From: Eubacteriales Family XIII. Incertae Sedis bacterium
GTDB taxonomy: Bacteria > Bacillota > Clostridia > Peptostreptococcales > Anaerovoracaceae
Assembly: GCA_031269205.1 (NCBI GenBank)
Contig: JAISZM010000100.1
Span: forward strand, 1-8,055
Length of the DNA: 8,055 nucleotides
Reading direction: 5' to 3'
Part shown: positions 1 through 5,933 of the stretch, piece after piece
How the letters are laid out: each line of letters opens with the position of its first letter
How positions within the stretch are numbered: position 1 is the first letter of the stretch
Translations under genes and position numbers: made by a program
Notes under the pieces: generated by a model
Databases searched by the model: none
Seen by the model: the letters and a program-made list of their open reading frames with translations, nothing else
Told to the model about the DNA's origin: nothing

Positions 1-995
1 CTGTCGTTTGCGAGTTCCAGCGTGCCGAGAAACTCCAGCAATCTCGAACTCGCGTTCAGCCCCTTGTCCGGAGTGGAACCGTGGGCGCTGACGCCGTGCG
101 CGTGTATCTCAAAGGACTTGCCGATGCCTCTGCCCGTCAGACGATAGCCCGATGAAGCGCGGTACTCTGCCACCTTCTCCTTCACTCCGTTGAAGCCCTT
201 GCCCGAGTCCTCCGTAATGATGGCCTTCGCGCCGTCCGGCACCATGTTCGGCGCGTTGCCTCCCGTGACCGAACGCACGGAGATGCCCGTTTCGCCGTCC
301 TTTGAAAGTTTTTTCGCGAGGTCAAAGTTGATCACCCCCATCTCGCCATTGACCGCGGGAAAGTCGCCGTCAGGGGAAAAACCAAAGTCGGGCAAGCCCG
401 CGACTTCGAGGTATTTATTCATCCCAATCCAGCCCGTTTCCTCATCGAGTCCAATGATGATCCTCACGGTTTTCGAGGGTGTGAAGCCGCTGTCTTTCAG
501 AGCTTTCAGCGCCAGATAGACGGCCGCGGCGGGACCTTTGTCGTCGGATGTCCCGCGCCCGTATATCCTGCCGTCCGCGATGTCTGCATCGAAGGGGCCA
601 TGTACCCACGCGCCGCCGGCCGGCACGACATCAAGGTGCACGGGGATACCGAGCACGCGACCCGCCGTACGCGGCGTGTCGCCGACAGGGCCGGCGGTAG
701 ATTCCGCGTCGCCAGCCGCTTCGCCGGCCGCGAGTTCGCCGTCCGCGACGTCAAGGTCGTCCTCGCCGCCCGACGTGCCGGCCAACTCGATGTGTCCGCC
801 CCAGCCGTCCGCGTCGAAGACGTCGAATCCGTCCGCGCGGGCGCGTTCGAGCAGGCGGCCATAGACCTCGGCCACGGCCTCCCCGAAAGGCGCGCCTTCC
901 TTCGCTTCGCCGAGCACGCTGGGAACTTTGATAATCTCGCGCAAAAATTCGACGATCTCGTCGCGTCGGTCGTCTATCAATTCATGATAGTTCAT
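1..995 (-). CDS. pepV: PepV-like M20 family dipeptidase (3' part missing)
   Basis: Zinc-dependent dipeptidase of the M20 family, PepV/Sapep type, a cytosolic enzyme that cleaves dipeptides taken up or produced by peptide breakdown. The 331 visible residues carry the core in order: HLDVVPAG (H120 as metal ligand, D122 beside it), GRGTSDDKGP (D151 as bridging metal ligand), DEETGW (E185 general base, E186 metal ligand), FSPDGDFP (D209 metal ligand) and NGEMG. Residue roles are taken from the PepV family. About 130 C-terminal residues, including the last metal histidine, should lie beyond the left edge. The start is the ATG at 995, 5 bases after the nfu stop; no in-frame start lies upstream and the Shine-Dalgarno is poor, so translation is probably coupled to nfu. 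An insert of about 36 residues (77-112) precedes the HLDVVP strand and is not part of the usual family pattern. The family call is firm; substrate range is inferred. Confidence 0.9.
   Translation of the reverse strand, partial: MNYHELIDDRRDEIVEFLREIIKVPSVLGEAKEGAPFGEAVAEVYGRLLERARADGFDVFDADGWGGHIELAGTSGGEDDLDVADGELAAGEAAGDAESTAGPVGDTPRTAGRVLGIPVHLDVVPAGGAWVHGPFDADIADGRIYGRGTSDDKGPAAAVYLALKALKDSGFTPSKTVRIIIGLDEETGWIGMNKYLEVAGLPDFGFSPDGDFPAVNGEMGVINFDLAKKLSKDGETGISVRSVTGGNAPNMVPDGAKAIITEDSGKGFNGVKEKVAEYRASSGYRLTGRGIGKSFEIHAHGVSAHGSTPDKGLNASSRLLEFLGTLELAND
660..767 (-). other. Acidic low-complexity insert inside the PepV-like gene
   Basis: This stretch encodes residues 77-112, rich in Gly, Ala, Asp and Glu (for example DGELAAGEAAGDAE). 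It sits between the strand ending HIELAGTSG and the strand starting RVLGIPVHLDVVP. In PepV relatives those two strands are joined by a short turn. The DNA is an irregular GC-rich run of short, related units (repeated tcgcc-type words) without a clean period. Frame is kept on both sides and all upstream and downstream catalytic motifs are intact, so the enzyme is probably functional with a surface loop extension. Confidence 0.65.
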
Positions 996-1000
996 AGACG

Positions 1001-1222
1001 CTATACCGCTTCGACCGAGGCGATCTCCGGATATTCTTCCTTCAAGAGCCGCTCTATGCCGCCCTTGATCGTAGCCTGAGCGTGCGGACAGCCCGCGCAA
1101 TGCCCGAGCAATCTTATCTGCACGACCTTGCCATCCGTATAGTCTATGAACTCGACGTCGCCGCCGTCCCTCTGCAGATATGGTCTGATATTTTCCAACG
1201 CTTTTTTTATGTTATCTTCCAT
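1001..1222 (-). CDS. NifU-type (Nfu) Fe-S cluster scaffold protein
   Basis: Small cytosolic protein of 73 residues made only of the NifU C-terminal (Nfu) domain, which holds or hands on iron-sulfur clusters to target proteins. The diagnostic CxxC lies in GHCAGCPHAQATIKGGIE (C42, C45), followed by the amphipathic helix and EYPEIASVEAV, typical of this domain. The N-terminus (ALENIRPYLQRDGGDVEFID) is also characteristic. Stand-alone Nfu proteins of this size are common in anaerobic Firmicutes. The ATG at 1222 is preceded by GAAGG with a 7-base spacer. It is the first gene of a two-gene unit with the PepV-like gene, 5 bases downstream. No nifS or suf genes are visible nearby, so the client proteins cannot be named. 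Confidence 0.92.
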   Translation of the reverse strand: MEDNIKKALENIRPYLQRDGGDVEFIDYTDGKVVQIRLLGHCAGCPHAQATIKGGIERLLKEEYPEIASVEAV

Positions 1223-1229
1223 AAGGTTA

Positions 1230-1257
1230 CCTTCTTTCTCCGCCGCGTGGGCGGCGG
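1230..1257 (-). promoter_or_regulatory. nfu leader: GC hairpin and ribosome binding site
   Basis: On the minus strand the leader has a perfect 7-bp GC stem with a 4-base loop (1240-1257), immediately followed by GAAAGAAGG (1230-1238), the likely ribosome binding site of nfu. The AAGG of this site can also pair with the CCTT directly before the start codon (AAGGTAACCTT), so ribosome access could be tuned. A regulatory role is inference; the base pairing is seen directly. Confidence 0.5.
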
Positions 1258-1275
1258 CTCCTGCTACTGGACAAT

Positions 1276-1284
1276 ATTATAGCA
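1276..1284 (-). promoter_or_regulatory. Extended -10 promoter of nfu-pepV
   Basis: The minus strand reads TGCTATAAT, a perfect extended -10 element. No convincing -35 lies 16-18 bases upstream, as is common for extended -10 promoters. Transcription would start near 1269, giving a leader of about 47 bases that contains the hairpin at 1240-1257. Confidence 0.7.
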
Positions 1285-1340
1285 CAGAGAGGAACACGTT
1301 ATACGGCGCGGCGCTTTTGCTGTCTGCCGAGGGAACGAAC

Positions 1341-1429
1341 GAGGTGTGATGAGCGGCTAATCCATTGACAACGAGCGCGAATCACTGAGGTGTAATGGGC
1401 GGCTAATCCATTGACAACGAGCGCGAATC
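1341..1429 (+). repeat. 43-bp tandem duplication containing TTGACA
   Basis: Two copies of a 43-base unit lie at 1341-1383 and 1387-1429, joined by 3 bases (period 46). They differ at only two positions (unit bases 8 and 12). Each copy contains ATCCATTGACAACGAGCG, including a consensus -35 hexamer. Only the second copy has a plausible -10 at normal distance. The high identity suggests a recent duplication or a maintained double control site. Confidence 0.9.
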
Positions 1430-1439
1430 GTGTTTGAAT
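1411..1439 (+). promoter_or_regulatory. Promoter of the rubredoxin-like gene
   Basis: A consensus -35 TTGACA (1411-1416) is followed after exactly 17 bases by TTGAAT (1434-1439), a four-of-six match to the -10 consensus. Transcription would start near 1446. The leader of about 70 bases then holds a hairpin at 1451-1465 (CGAGCG, loop TGA, CGCTCG) and the 12-nt repeats. Confidence 0.6.
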
Positions 1440-1468
1440 GAAAACAGTGACGAGCGTGACGCTCGAAA

Positions 1469-1504
1469 TGTTTGCGTTGATGCTTGCGTTATTGTTTGCG
1501 TTAA
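1469..1504 (+). repeat. Three 12-nt tandem repeats in the rubredoxin-like gene leader
   Basis: Three adjacent 12-base units (1469-1480, 1481-1492, 1493-1504) share the pattern TG[T/C]TTGCGTT followed by two variable bases. They end right at the Shine-Dalgarno AAGGAGG (1503-1509). The array is open in the frame of the downstream gene and would read as a Cys-Val-rich segment if translated, but the strong internal ribosome binding site argues that it is leader RNA. Confidence 0.8.
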
Positions 1505-1517
1505 GGAGGATACGGTT

Positions 1518-1622
1518 ATGAAATGGGTATGTGACGTATGCGGTTATGAGGTTGAGAGCGATGCGCCCCCCGAGGAATGCCCGGTCTGCGGGGTAGACTC
1601 AAGCCACTTCGAACAGGCTTGA
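1518..1622 (+). CDS. Minimal rubredoxin-like zinc/iron protein (34 aa)
   Basis: A 34-residue protein with two CxxC pairs, WVCDVCGYEVE (C5, C8) and EECPVCGVD (C21, C24), spaced as in rubredoxin-like domains at the C-terminus of rubrerythrins. Four cysteines would bind one iron (electron transfer) or a structural zinc. There is no room for the rest of a normal rubredoxin of about 52 residues. The ATG at 1518 is chosen because AAGGAGG lies 8 bases upstream. The frame stays open back to a TTG at 1434, which would add a Cys-rich 28-residue N-terminus, but that start has no ribosome binding site and overlaps the proposed promoter. It is transcribed alone between the divergent nfu unit and the convergent ACS1 gene. 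The domain call is firm; the partner and role are unknown. Confidence 0.85.
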   Translation: MKWVCDVCGYEVESDAPPEECPVCGVDSSHFEQA

Positions 1623-1654
1623 AACGCGCGGAAACATCAGAGGACTTCTCAAAC

Positions 1655-1692
1655 GAGCGGACGGCGACCAACGCCGCCCGCTCTTGATTTTT
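1655..1692 (+). terminator. Rho-independent terminator after the rubredoxin-like gene
   Basis: GAGCGG (1655-1660) pairs with CCGCTC (1678-1683) and CGGCG (1662-1666) with CGCCG (1672-1676), separated by one A-C mismatch, with a 5-base loop. The stem is followed by TTGATTTTT. On the opposite strand the same hairpin lies just after the ACS1 stop, but with only GTTT after it, so it may serve both convergent genes, more weakly for ACS1. Confidence 0.85.
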
Positions 1693-3672
1693 CTATATCT
1701 CCCGCCCCGCTTTGTTCGCTTCCTCAAAGCGCTTTATCTTCTTTGACGTCGTTACGAGAAAATCTTCGTCGCGCAGATAGACTTTGCGTATGCGCTTGAA
1801 TATCGGCAGCTCCGCGTTGACCTTGTCGACCTCCTCGTGTACGAGAGCGTCTATCTGCTCCTGTGTCGGATCGTCGCCGAGGGCTTCCTTGACTCCCTCG
1901 GGATCGGGCTTCAACGTGAGGGCGATGACCGTGTCGTCGCTCTTTTCCGAACTCCCCTCCCACACCATCATCTCGCCGAGCGCGGCCGAACGCCCCAGGA
2001 AGTATTCGAGTTCCTCGGGGAACACATTCTTGCCCGTCTTGGTGATGATGACGTTCTTCTTGCGACCCGTGATGAACACGAAGTTGTCGTCGTCGATGTA
2101 GCCGTAGTCGCCGGACCGGAACCACCCGTCCTCCATGACCTCAGCCGTCGCGGCCTCGTCCTTGTAATAGCCCATCATGACGGCGTCGCCGCCTATGACG
2201 ATCTCGCCTATGCCCGTCTCCGGGTCGGGATCGTCTATGCGCGCGTAGAAGCCTGGCACGATGTAGCCCGCGCTGTCGGACTTGCCGTCGTCTATCGGGT
2301 TCAGCGCGCAGATGGGCGCGCTCTCGGTCAGACCGTAACCCTGTACGGCACCGATGCCGAAGTCCTTGATTCCGTCTATCACGGCCGGGTCGATGGCCGC
2401 GCCTCCGCATATGAGCAGGCGCATATTACCGCCGAACAAAGCCCTGATCTGCTTGAAGAAAACGTTACCGAGGTCTATGCCTATCTTCTTCGTGACCCTG
2501 TTCACAGAGACGACGCGCCTCAGCAGTTTCTCCTTGTTCTGCTTGCGGACGTTCTGCCATATCTTCTTGTACAGGTTCTCGAAGATGAGCGGGACGCCGA
2601 GGAACACCGTCGGATGCGCCTCCGCGAGATTGTCCACGATGTAGCGCAGCCCCTCGCAGTAGGCTATCGACGAACCCTGCGTCAGCGGGATGATAAAGCC
2701 GCAGGTCGCTTCGTAGGTGTGGTGCAGCGGCAGGAATGAGAAGAAGATGTCGCTCGGCACGATGCCGATGACCGTGGTCGCGATCATGCACTCCGCCGCG
2801 ATATTCTTATGGCTGAGCATGACGCCCTTCGGCGTACCCGTCGTGCCGGAGGTGAAGATGAGGATGCCGAGCCGCTCCGCGTCTATCTGCGCGTCCAGAA
2901 ACCGCCTGTCGCCGTCCGCGAGAAGTTTCTCGCCTTCGCCTATGAGCGTGTCCACGCTTGTCTCGGCCGGGTCGAGGTCGCCCAAACCCGCGGCGGGATT
3001 CCCGGAGGCTGAGCCTTCGGCGGCCGGGTTCGCCGCTGAGCCTTCAGTTCCCGGATTTGCCGCTGAGCCTTCGGCGTTCGGATTTGCGCCCGAGCCTGCC
3101 GGCTTCACGTCCTGTCTTATCCAAAGGGTTATCCGCGTCCTGCCGCCTTCTCTGATCTCCTTCATCATAGCCGCGAATTTTTTCGGATAGAATATCGCCT
3201 CCACCCCGGCCGTGACGAGAAGGTTCTCTATCTCGCCCTTTTGGAGTTCCTTGTCGAGAGGAACCACGACGCCCGTCCCGCAGGCGACGGAGAGATAGGC
3301 CGTGGCCCACGCGTAACTATTGTCGCCGACGACGGAGATGTTCGCGCCCGCGAGTCCGCGGGCCATGAGCGCCGTGCCTGTGCGGTTGACGCGCGCAAGC
3401 GCCTCCTTGTACGTGTGCTTCGCGTAGGGCTCCCCATGCGACGGTTTCTCCCAAAACGCGGGCCGGTCGCCCCACTTCTCCGTGCTCGTCTCAAGCATCT
3501 GCTTGATGTTCACGATCGGGCGTATCTCGTCCATGACGCCCGCCTTGTCGTTAAATCTCATGTACTTGTCCGGATTGTTGCGGAGGGAATCGTACACCCC
3601 CTTCGCCCACGCGGTATCACGCTCAACGATTTTCGCGTACTCGTCCTCCGGTATAGACTGCTTATACGACAT
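1693..3672 (-). CDS. Long-chain acyl-CoA synthetase, AMP-forming (ACS1)
   Basis: A 659-residue ANL-superfamily ligase that activates a fatty acid with ATP to acyl-AMP and then acyl-CoA. Motifs in order: FTSGTTGTPKGVMLSH ATP-binding loop (273-288), LPLHHTYE (314-321), QGYGLTES (444-451), SGDYGYID (520-527), GRKKNVIITKTGKNVFPEE (536-554, the hinge region), and the C-terminal TTSKKIKR with the adenylation lysine near 645. Length fits long-chain synthetases. The ATG at 3672 is preceded by AAAGGAGAGG with a 5-base spacer; the open frame continues to 3840 but without a good start. Residues about 189-231 are a tandem-repeat insert that interrupts the loop before the ATP-binding motif. It lies downstream of paralogue ACS2 on the same strand, but has its own promoter. 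Acid chain length cannot be read from the sequence. Confidence 0.92.
   Translation of the reverse strand: MSYKQSIPEDEYAKIVERDTAWAKGVYDSLRNNPDKYMRFNDKAGVMDEIRPIVNIKQMLETSTEKWGDRPAFWEKPSHGEPYAKHTYKEALARVNRTGTALMARGLAGANISVVGDNSYAWATAYLSVACGTGVVVPLDKELQKGEIENLLVTAGVEAIFYPKKFAAMMKEIREGGRTRITLWIRQDVKPAGSGANPNAEGSAANPGTEGSAANPAAEGSASGNPAAGLGDLDPAETSVDTLIGEGEKLLADGDRRFLDAQIDAERLGILIFTSGTTGTPKGVMLSHKNIAAECMIATTVIGIVPSDIFFSFLPLHHTYEATCGFIIPLTQGSSIAYCEGLRYIVDNLAEAHPTVFLGVPLIFENLYKKIWQNVRKQNKEKLLRRVVSVNRVTKKIGIDLGNVFFKQIRALFGGNMRLLICGGAAIDPAVIDGIKDFGIGAVQGYGLTESAPICALNPIDDGKSDSAGYIVPGFYARIDDPDPETGIGEIVIGGDAVMMGYYKDEAATAEVMEDGWFRSGDYGYIDDDNFVFITGRKKNVIITKTGKNVFPEELEYFLGRSAALGEMMVWEGSSEKSDDTVIALTLKPDPEGVKEALGDDPTQEQIDALVHEEVDKVNAELPIFKRIRKVYLRDEDFLVTTSKKIKRFEEANKAGREI
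2981..3106 (-). repeat. 27-nt tandem repeats coding a 9-residue motif in ACS1
   Basis: Three clean 27-base units occupy 3008-3034, 3035-3061 and 3062-3088, with degenerate partial units on both sides. In the protein they read as EGSAANPxx repeats (residues about 189-231), rich in Gly, Ser, Ala, Asn and Pro, so probably a flexible linker-like loop. The insert separates the strand ending WIRQDVKP from the helix starting SVDTLIGEGEKLL. In ACS2 these two elements are joined by a short loop, so the repeat is an added element here. Confidence 0.88.
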
Positions 3673-3750
3673 GACTACCTCTCCTTTCACACAGGTGAAG
3701 ACTCGCGGCACGAGCATTCGCTTGTGGCGACACACCGCACTAATGTTTTT

Positions 3751-3779
3751 ATTATAAAACAATTTCCCGGCGTTTTCAT
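3751..3779 (-). promoter_or_regulatory. Promoter of ACS1
   Basis: On the minus strand ATGAAA (-35, 3774-3779; four of six matches) is followed after 17 bases by a perfect TATAAT (-10, 3751-3756). Transcription would start near 3744, giving a leader of about 70 bases ending in a strong Shine-Dalgarno (3678-3687). The rest of the 278-base gap to ACS2 (3780-3950) is AT-rich; I see no gene and no clear terminator for ACS2 in it. Confidence 0.7.
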
Positions 3780-3950
3780 CAGGAATTTTCTCCCGATAAA
3801 GTGATACGCCATCGGCGGGAGGAGGATGCCGACAGCGCATTGTTGAAAGGTGTATTAGGATGATGTACTTCTTTTATACCCCGTTTTCCTTAAATTAAAC
3901 ATAAAAAGTGTAAATAGATTATTTTTTGCGATCCGTGTTGAACCGTGTCG

Positions 3951-5843
3951 CTATCGCTCGGATGCGCGACGGATTTTTTTCGTCGTCGTCTTGTCAAAGG
4001 GCGTATCGCGCAGGGCGACGCGCGCGACGCGCGAGTGGAGCGGCAAGGATGCGTTCGCCTTGTCAATTTCGCGGTCTAGTATCTTGCGCATGTCGTCGGC
4101 TGACGCGTCGCCGAAATCGCGTTTGATGGCGTCCATGTCGGGAAATATCTCCGCGCTGACGACGGGGTCGTCCTTACGGTCTTCGCCAAGTGACGCAAAG
4201 GAGGCGGCCTTTTTGGTGTTCCTTCCAGGCTCGCCCGATACGACGGCCTCCTCTATGTAACGCGACTTCCGCAAGCGGCATTCCACCTCCTCGGGGTAGA
4301 CGTTCTTGCCGTTTTTCAGGACGACGACGTTCTTCACGCGGCCCGTTATGTAGAGGAAGCCGTCGTCGTCGAAGCGGCCGAGGTCGCCCGTGCGCAGCCT
4401 CCCGTCCGGCATGGCCGCCTTGGTTGCGGACTCATCATCGTAGTAGCCGAGCATGACCGACGGCCCCGCGACGACTATCTCCCCCACTCCGTTCACATCC
4501 GCGTCGTCTATCTGCACGAACGAACCGCAGAGGGGTATGCCGACGGAAGCGTCCTTGCCGCACCTGTCCTTACCGACGGAGATGATGGGCGAGGTTTCCG
4601 TCATGCCGTAGCCCTGTATCATGCGAATCCCCATCGCGTTGAAGTCGCTGACGACCGCGGGGTCGCACGGCGCGCCGCCGACGAGGAACAGTTTCACTTT
4701 GCCGCCGAGCGACCGCCGCACAGCGCGGAACAGGGGCTTTGTCAGAGCGCCACCACCCGCCAGCTTCGCGAAGTTTATCATGCCGCGCAGCGCTTCATAC
4801 CTGCCCGCCCGTTCGGCCGTTTTCATGATGTTCCGGTGCATCTTCTCAAAGACCAGGGGTACGCCGATGACGACCTGCGCGCCGCTCTCCACGAGGTCTC
4901 TCTTGATATGCCGAAGCCCCTCGCAGATGGCGACCGTACAGCCCTGATACAGGGCCGTGAGTATGTCGCACGTGAACTCGAGCGCATGGTGCATCGGCAG
5001 CACGGACAGCGAAATCATGCCGCTCGCGTTGATGAAGGCGCTCATGCCCCTGACGTTCGACACGAGGTTGGCATGGGAGAGCATGACGCCCTTTGACGCT
5101 CCCGTCGTACCAGATGTGAAAAGCAGTGCGCACAGTTCACCGGGTTCGATTCTCACGCGGAGGAATCTGTCGTCCCCTCGCTCTATGAGGTTCTCGCCCG
5201 CCGCTATGAGGCGCGGAACGTCGTCCATCGGTATGCGCGTACATTCCGCGCTTTCCGCGATCTCGTATTTTTTTGAATGGAAGACCGCGACCGCGGCCGA
5301 TCTCCGGAGCAGACCCGATACGTCCGCAGTCGACAGCCGCGGATCTATCGGCACGGCGACGCCCCCGCCACAGACGACGGCGAAATACGCGACGACGTAC
5401 TCGTAACAGTTCTCAGAGATGATGGCGATCTTGCTCCGGCTCGGCGCGCGACCATGCGCGCTGCCGCTCTGTGCGAAACCGTTCGCGCGTCCGCTCTGTG
5501 CGAAACCGTTCGCGCTGCCGCTTTGTTCGAAACCACGCGCGCGTCCGCTCTGTGCGAAACCATGCGCGCGTCCGCTCTGTTCGGCGACTCCTTCGCGTTC
5601 GCGCCCGTCGCCCCCGGAATTCCGCACCGACAGGTAACCCGCATCCACGAGTGCGGCGCCGAGCGCTGTTACGTCGGCGCGAAAGCGCCTGAACGAGACG
5701 GAGACGAAGCGCCCGCCGAGCCTGTCCTTCACGAGATAAGCCGCGCGGTCGCCGTAAAGTTCCGCGCCGCTGTTCATGAGTTCACGCAGATCCGCGACGG
5801 CCCGCGTGTCGTAGAGTTCGTCCTTGTACCTGATATTGCTCAC
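3951..5843 (-). CDS. Second AMP-forming acyl-CoA synthetase (ACS2)
   Basis: Paralogue of ACS1, about 630 residues, and probably also a fatty acid:CoA ligase. Motifs: FTSGTTGASKGVMLSH (242-257), LPMHHALE (282-289), QGYGMTET (410-417), RTGDLGRF (484-491), GRVKNVVVLKNGKNVYPEE (501-519) and TTTKKIRR with the likely adenylation lysine at 623. Residues 88-132 are five 9-residue repeats placed before the strand KIAIISEN, whereas ACS1 joins the same elements with a tight loop. ACS2 also has a small extra segment near 538-555. The start is uncertain: there is no ATG and no Shine-Dalgarno. GTG at 5843 is preferred because a -10-like hexamer ends 7 bases before it; TTG at 5849 is the alternative and adds two residues. 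The gene follows dapA by 90 bases on the same strand. ATP, CoA and acyl motifs are all intact; the natural acid is unknown. Confidence 0.88.
   Translation of the reverse strand: MSNIRYKDELYDTRAVADLRELMNSGAELYGDRAAYLVKDRLGGRFVSVSFRRFRADVTALGAALVDAGYLSVRNSGGDGREREGVAEQSGRAHGFAQSGRARGFEQSGSANGFAQSGRANGFAQSGSAHGRAPSRSKIAIISENCYEYVVAYFAVVCGGGVAVPIDPRLSTADVSGLLRRSAAVAVFHSKKYEIAESAECTRIPMDDVPRLIAAGENLIERGDDRFLRVRIEPGELCALLFTSGTTGASKGVMLSHANLVSNVRGMSAFINASGMISLSVLPMHHALEFTCDILTALYQGCTVAICEGLRHIKRDLVESGAQVVIGVPLVFEKMHRNIMKTAERAGRYEALRGMINFAKLAGGGALTKPLFRAVRRSLGGKVKLFLVGGAPCDPAVVSDFNAMGIRMIQGYGMTETSPIISVGKDRCGKDASVGIPLCGSFVQIDDADVNGVGEIVVAGPSVMLGYYDDESATKAAMPDGRLRTGDLGRFDDDGFLYITGRVKNVVVLKNGKNVYPEEVECRLRKSRYIEEAVVSGEPGRNTKKAASFASLGEDRKDDPVVSAEIFPDMDAIKRDFGDASADDMRKILDREIDKANASLPLHSRVARVALRDTPFDKTTTKKIRRASER
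5437..5590 (-). repeat. 27-nt tandem repeats coding a 9-residue motif in ACS2
   Basis: Four well-conserved 27-base units lie at 5464-5490, 5491-5517, 5518-5544 and 5545-5571, flanked by degenerate copies at about 5437-5463 and 5572-5590. The protein reads five copies of [A/E]QSG[R/S]A[N/H/R]GF. Because 27 is a multiple of 3, copy-number change keeps the frame. The unit sequence differs from the ACS1 repeat although the period is the same. Adjacent units are up to about 90% identical, which implies recent amplification. Confidence 0.93.
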
Positions 5844-5850
5844 GTACAAT

Positions 5851-5879
5851 ATTTTACCACGTTGCGCCGCGAATGTTCT
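5851..5879 (-). promoter_or_regulatory. Possible promoter directly upstream of ACS2
   Basis: On the minus strand AGAACA (5874-5879, three of six matches to -35) is followed after 17 bases by TAAAAT (5851-5856, five of six matches to -10). The hexamer ends 7 bases before GTG 5843, so a transcript from it would begin at or next to the start codon. The weak -35 keeps confidence low; read-through from dapA is the alternative. Confidence 0.4.
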
Positions 5880-5933
5880 CGCCGTCGCCCACTCTGCCGT
5901 CGCGCGCCCGGCTTCGCCGTGACACGCAACCCA

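Noticed and set aside
1837..2739. A 300-codon open frame on the plus strand within ACS1
   Set aside because: Antisense shadow of conserved acyl-CoA synthetase motifs; no ribosome binding site or domain.
3791..3835. A stem with a CCTCCTCCC loop, resembling an anti-Shine-Dalgarno element
   Set aside because: The stem is only 5 bp with an 11-base loop and lies upstream of the mapped ACS1 promoter; it is likely chance in GC-rich sequence.
3673..3840. N-terminal extension of ACS1 by 56 residues to ATG 3840
   Set aside because: The extension has no family similarity, spans the TATAAT promoter at 3751-3756, and lacks a Shine-Dalgarno, while ATG 3672 has an excellent one.
3921..3950. Terminator after ACS2
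   Set aside because: ACACGG occurs as a direct and not an inverted repeat, and the run after it on the minus strand is A, not T, so no hairpin terminator can be supported.
5437..5590. CRISPR array
   Set aside because: The 27-base units are directly adjacent with no unique spacers, and they are in frame inside a ligase gene.
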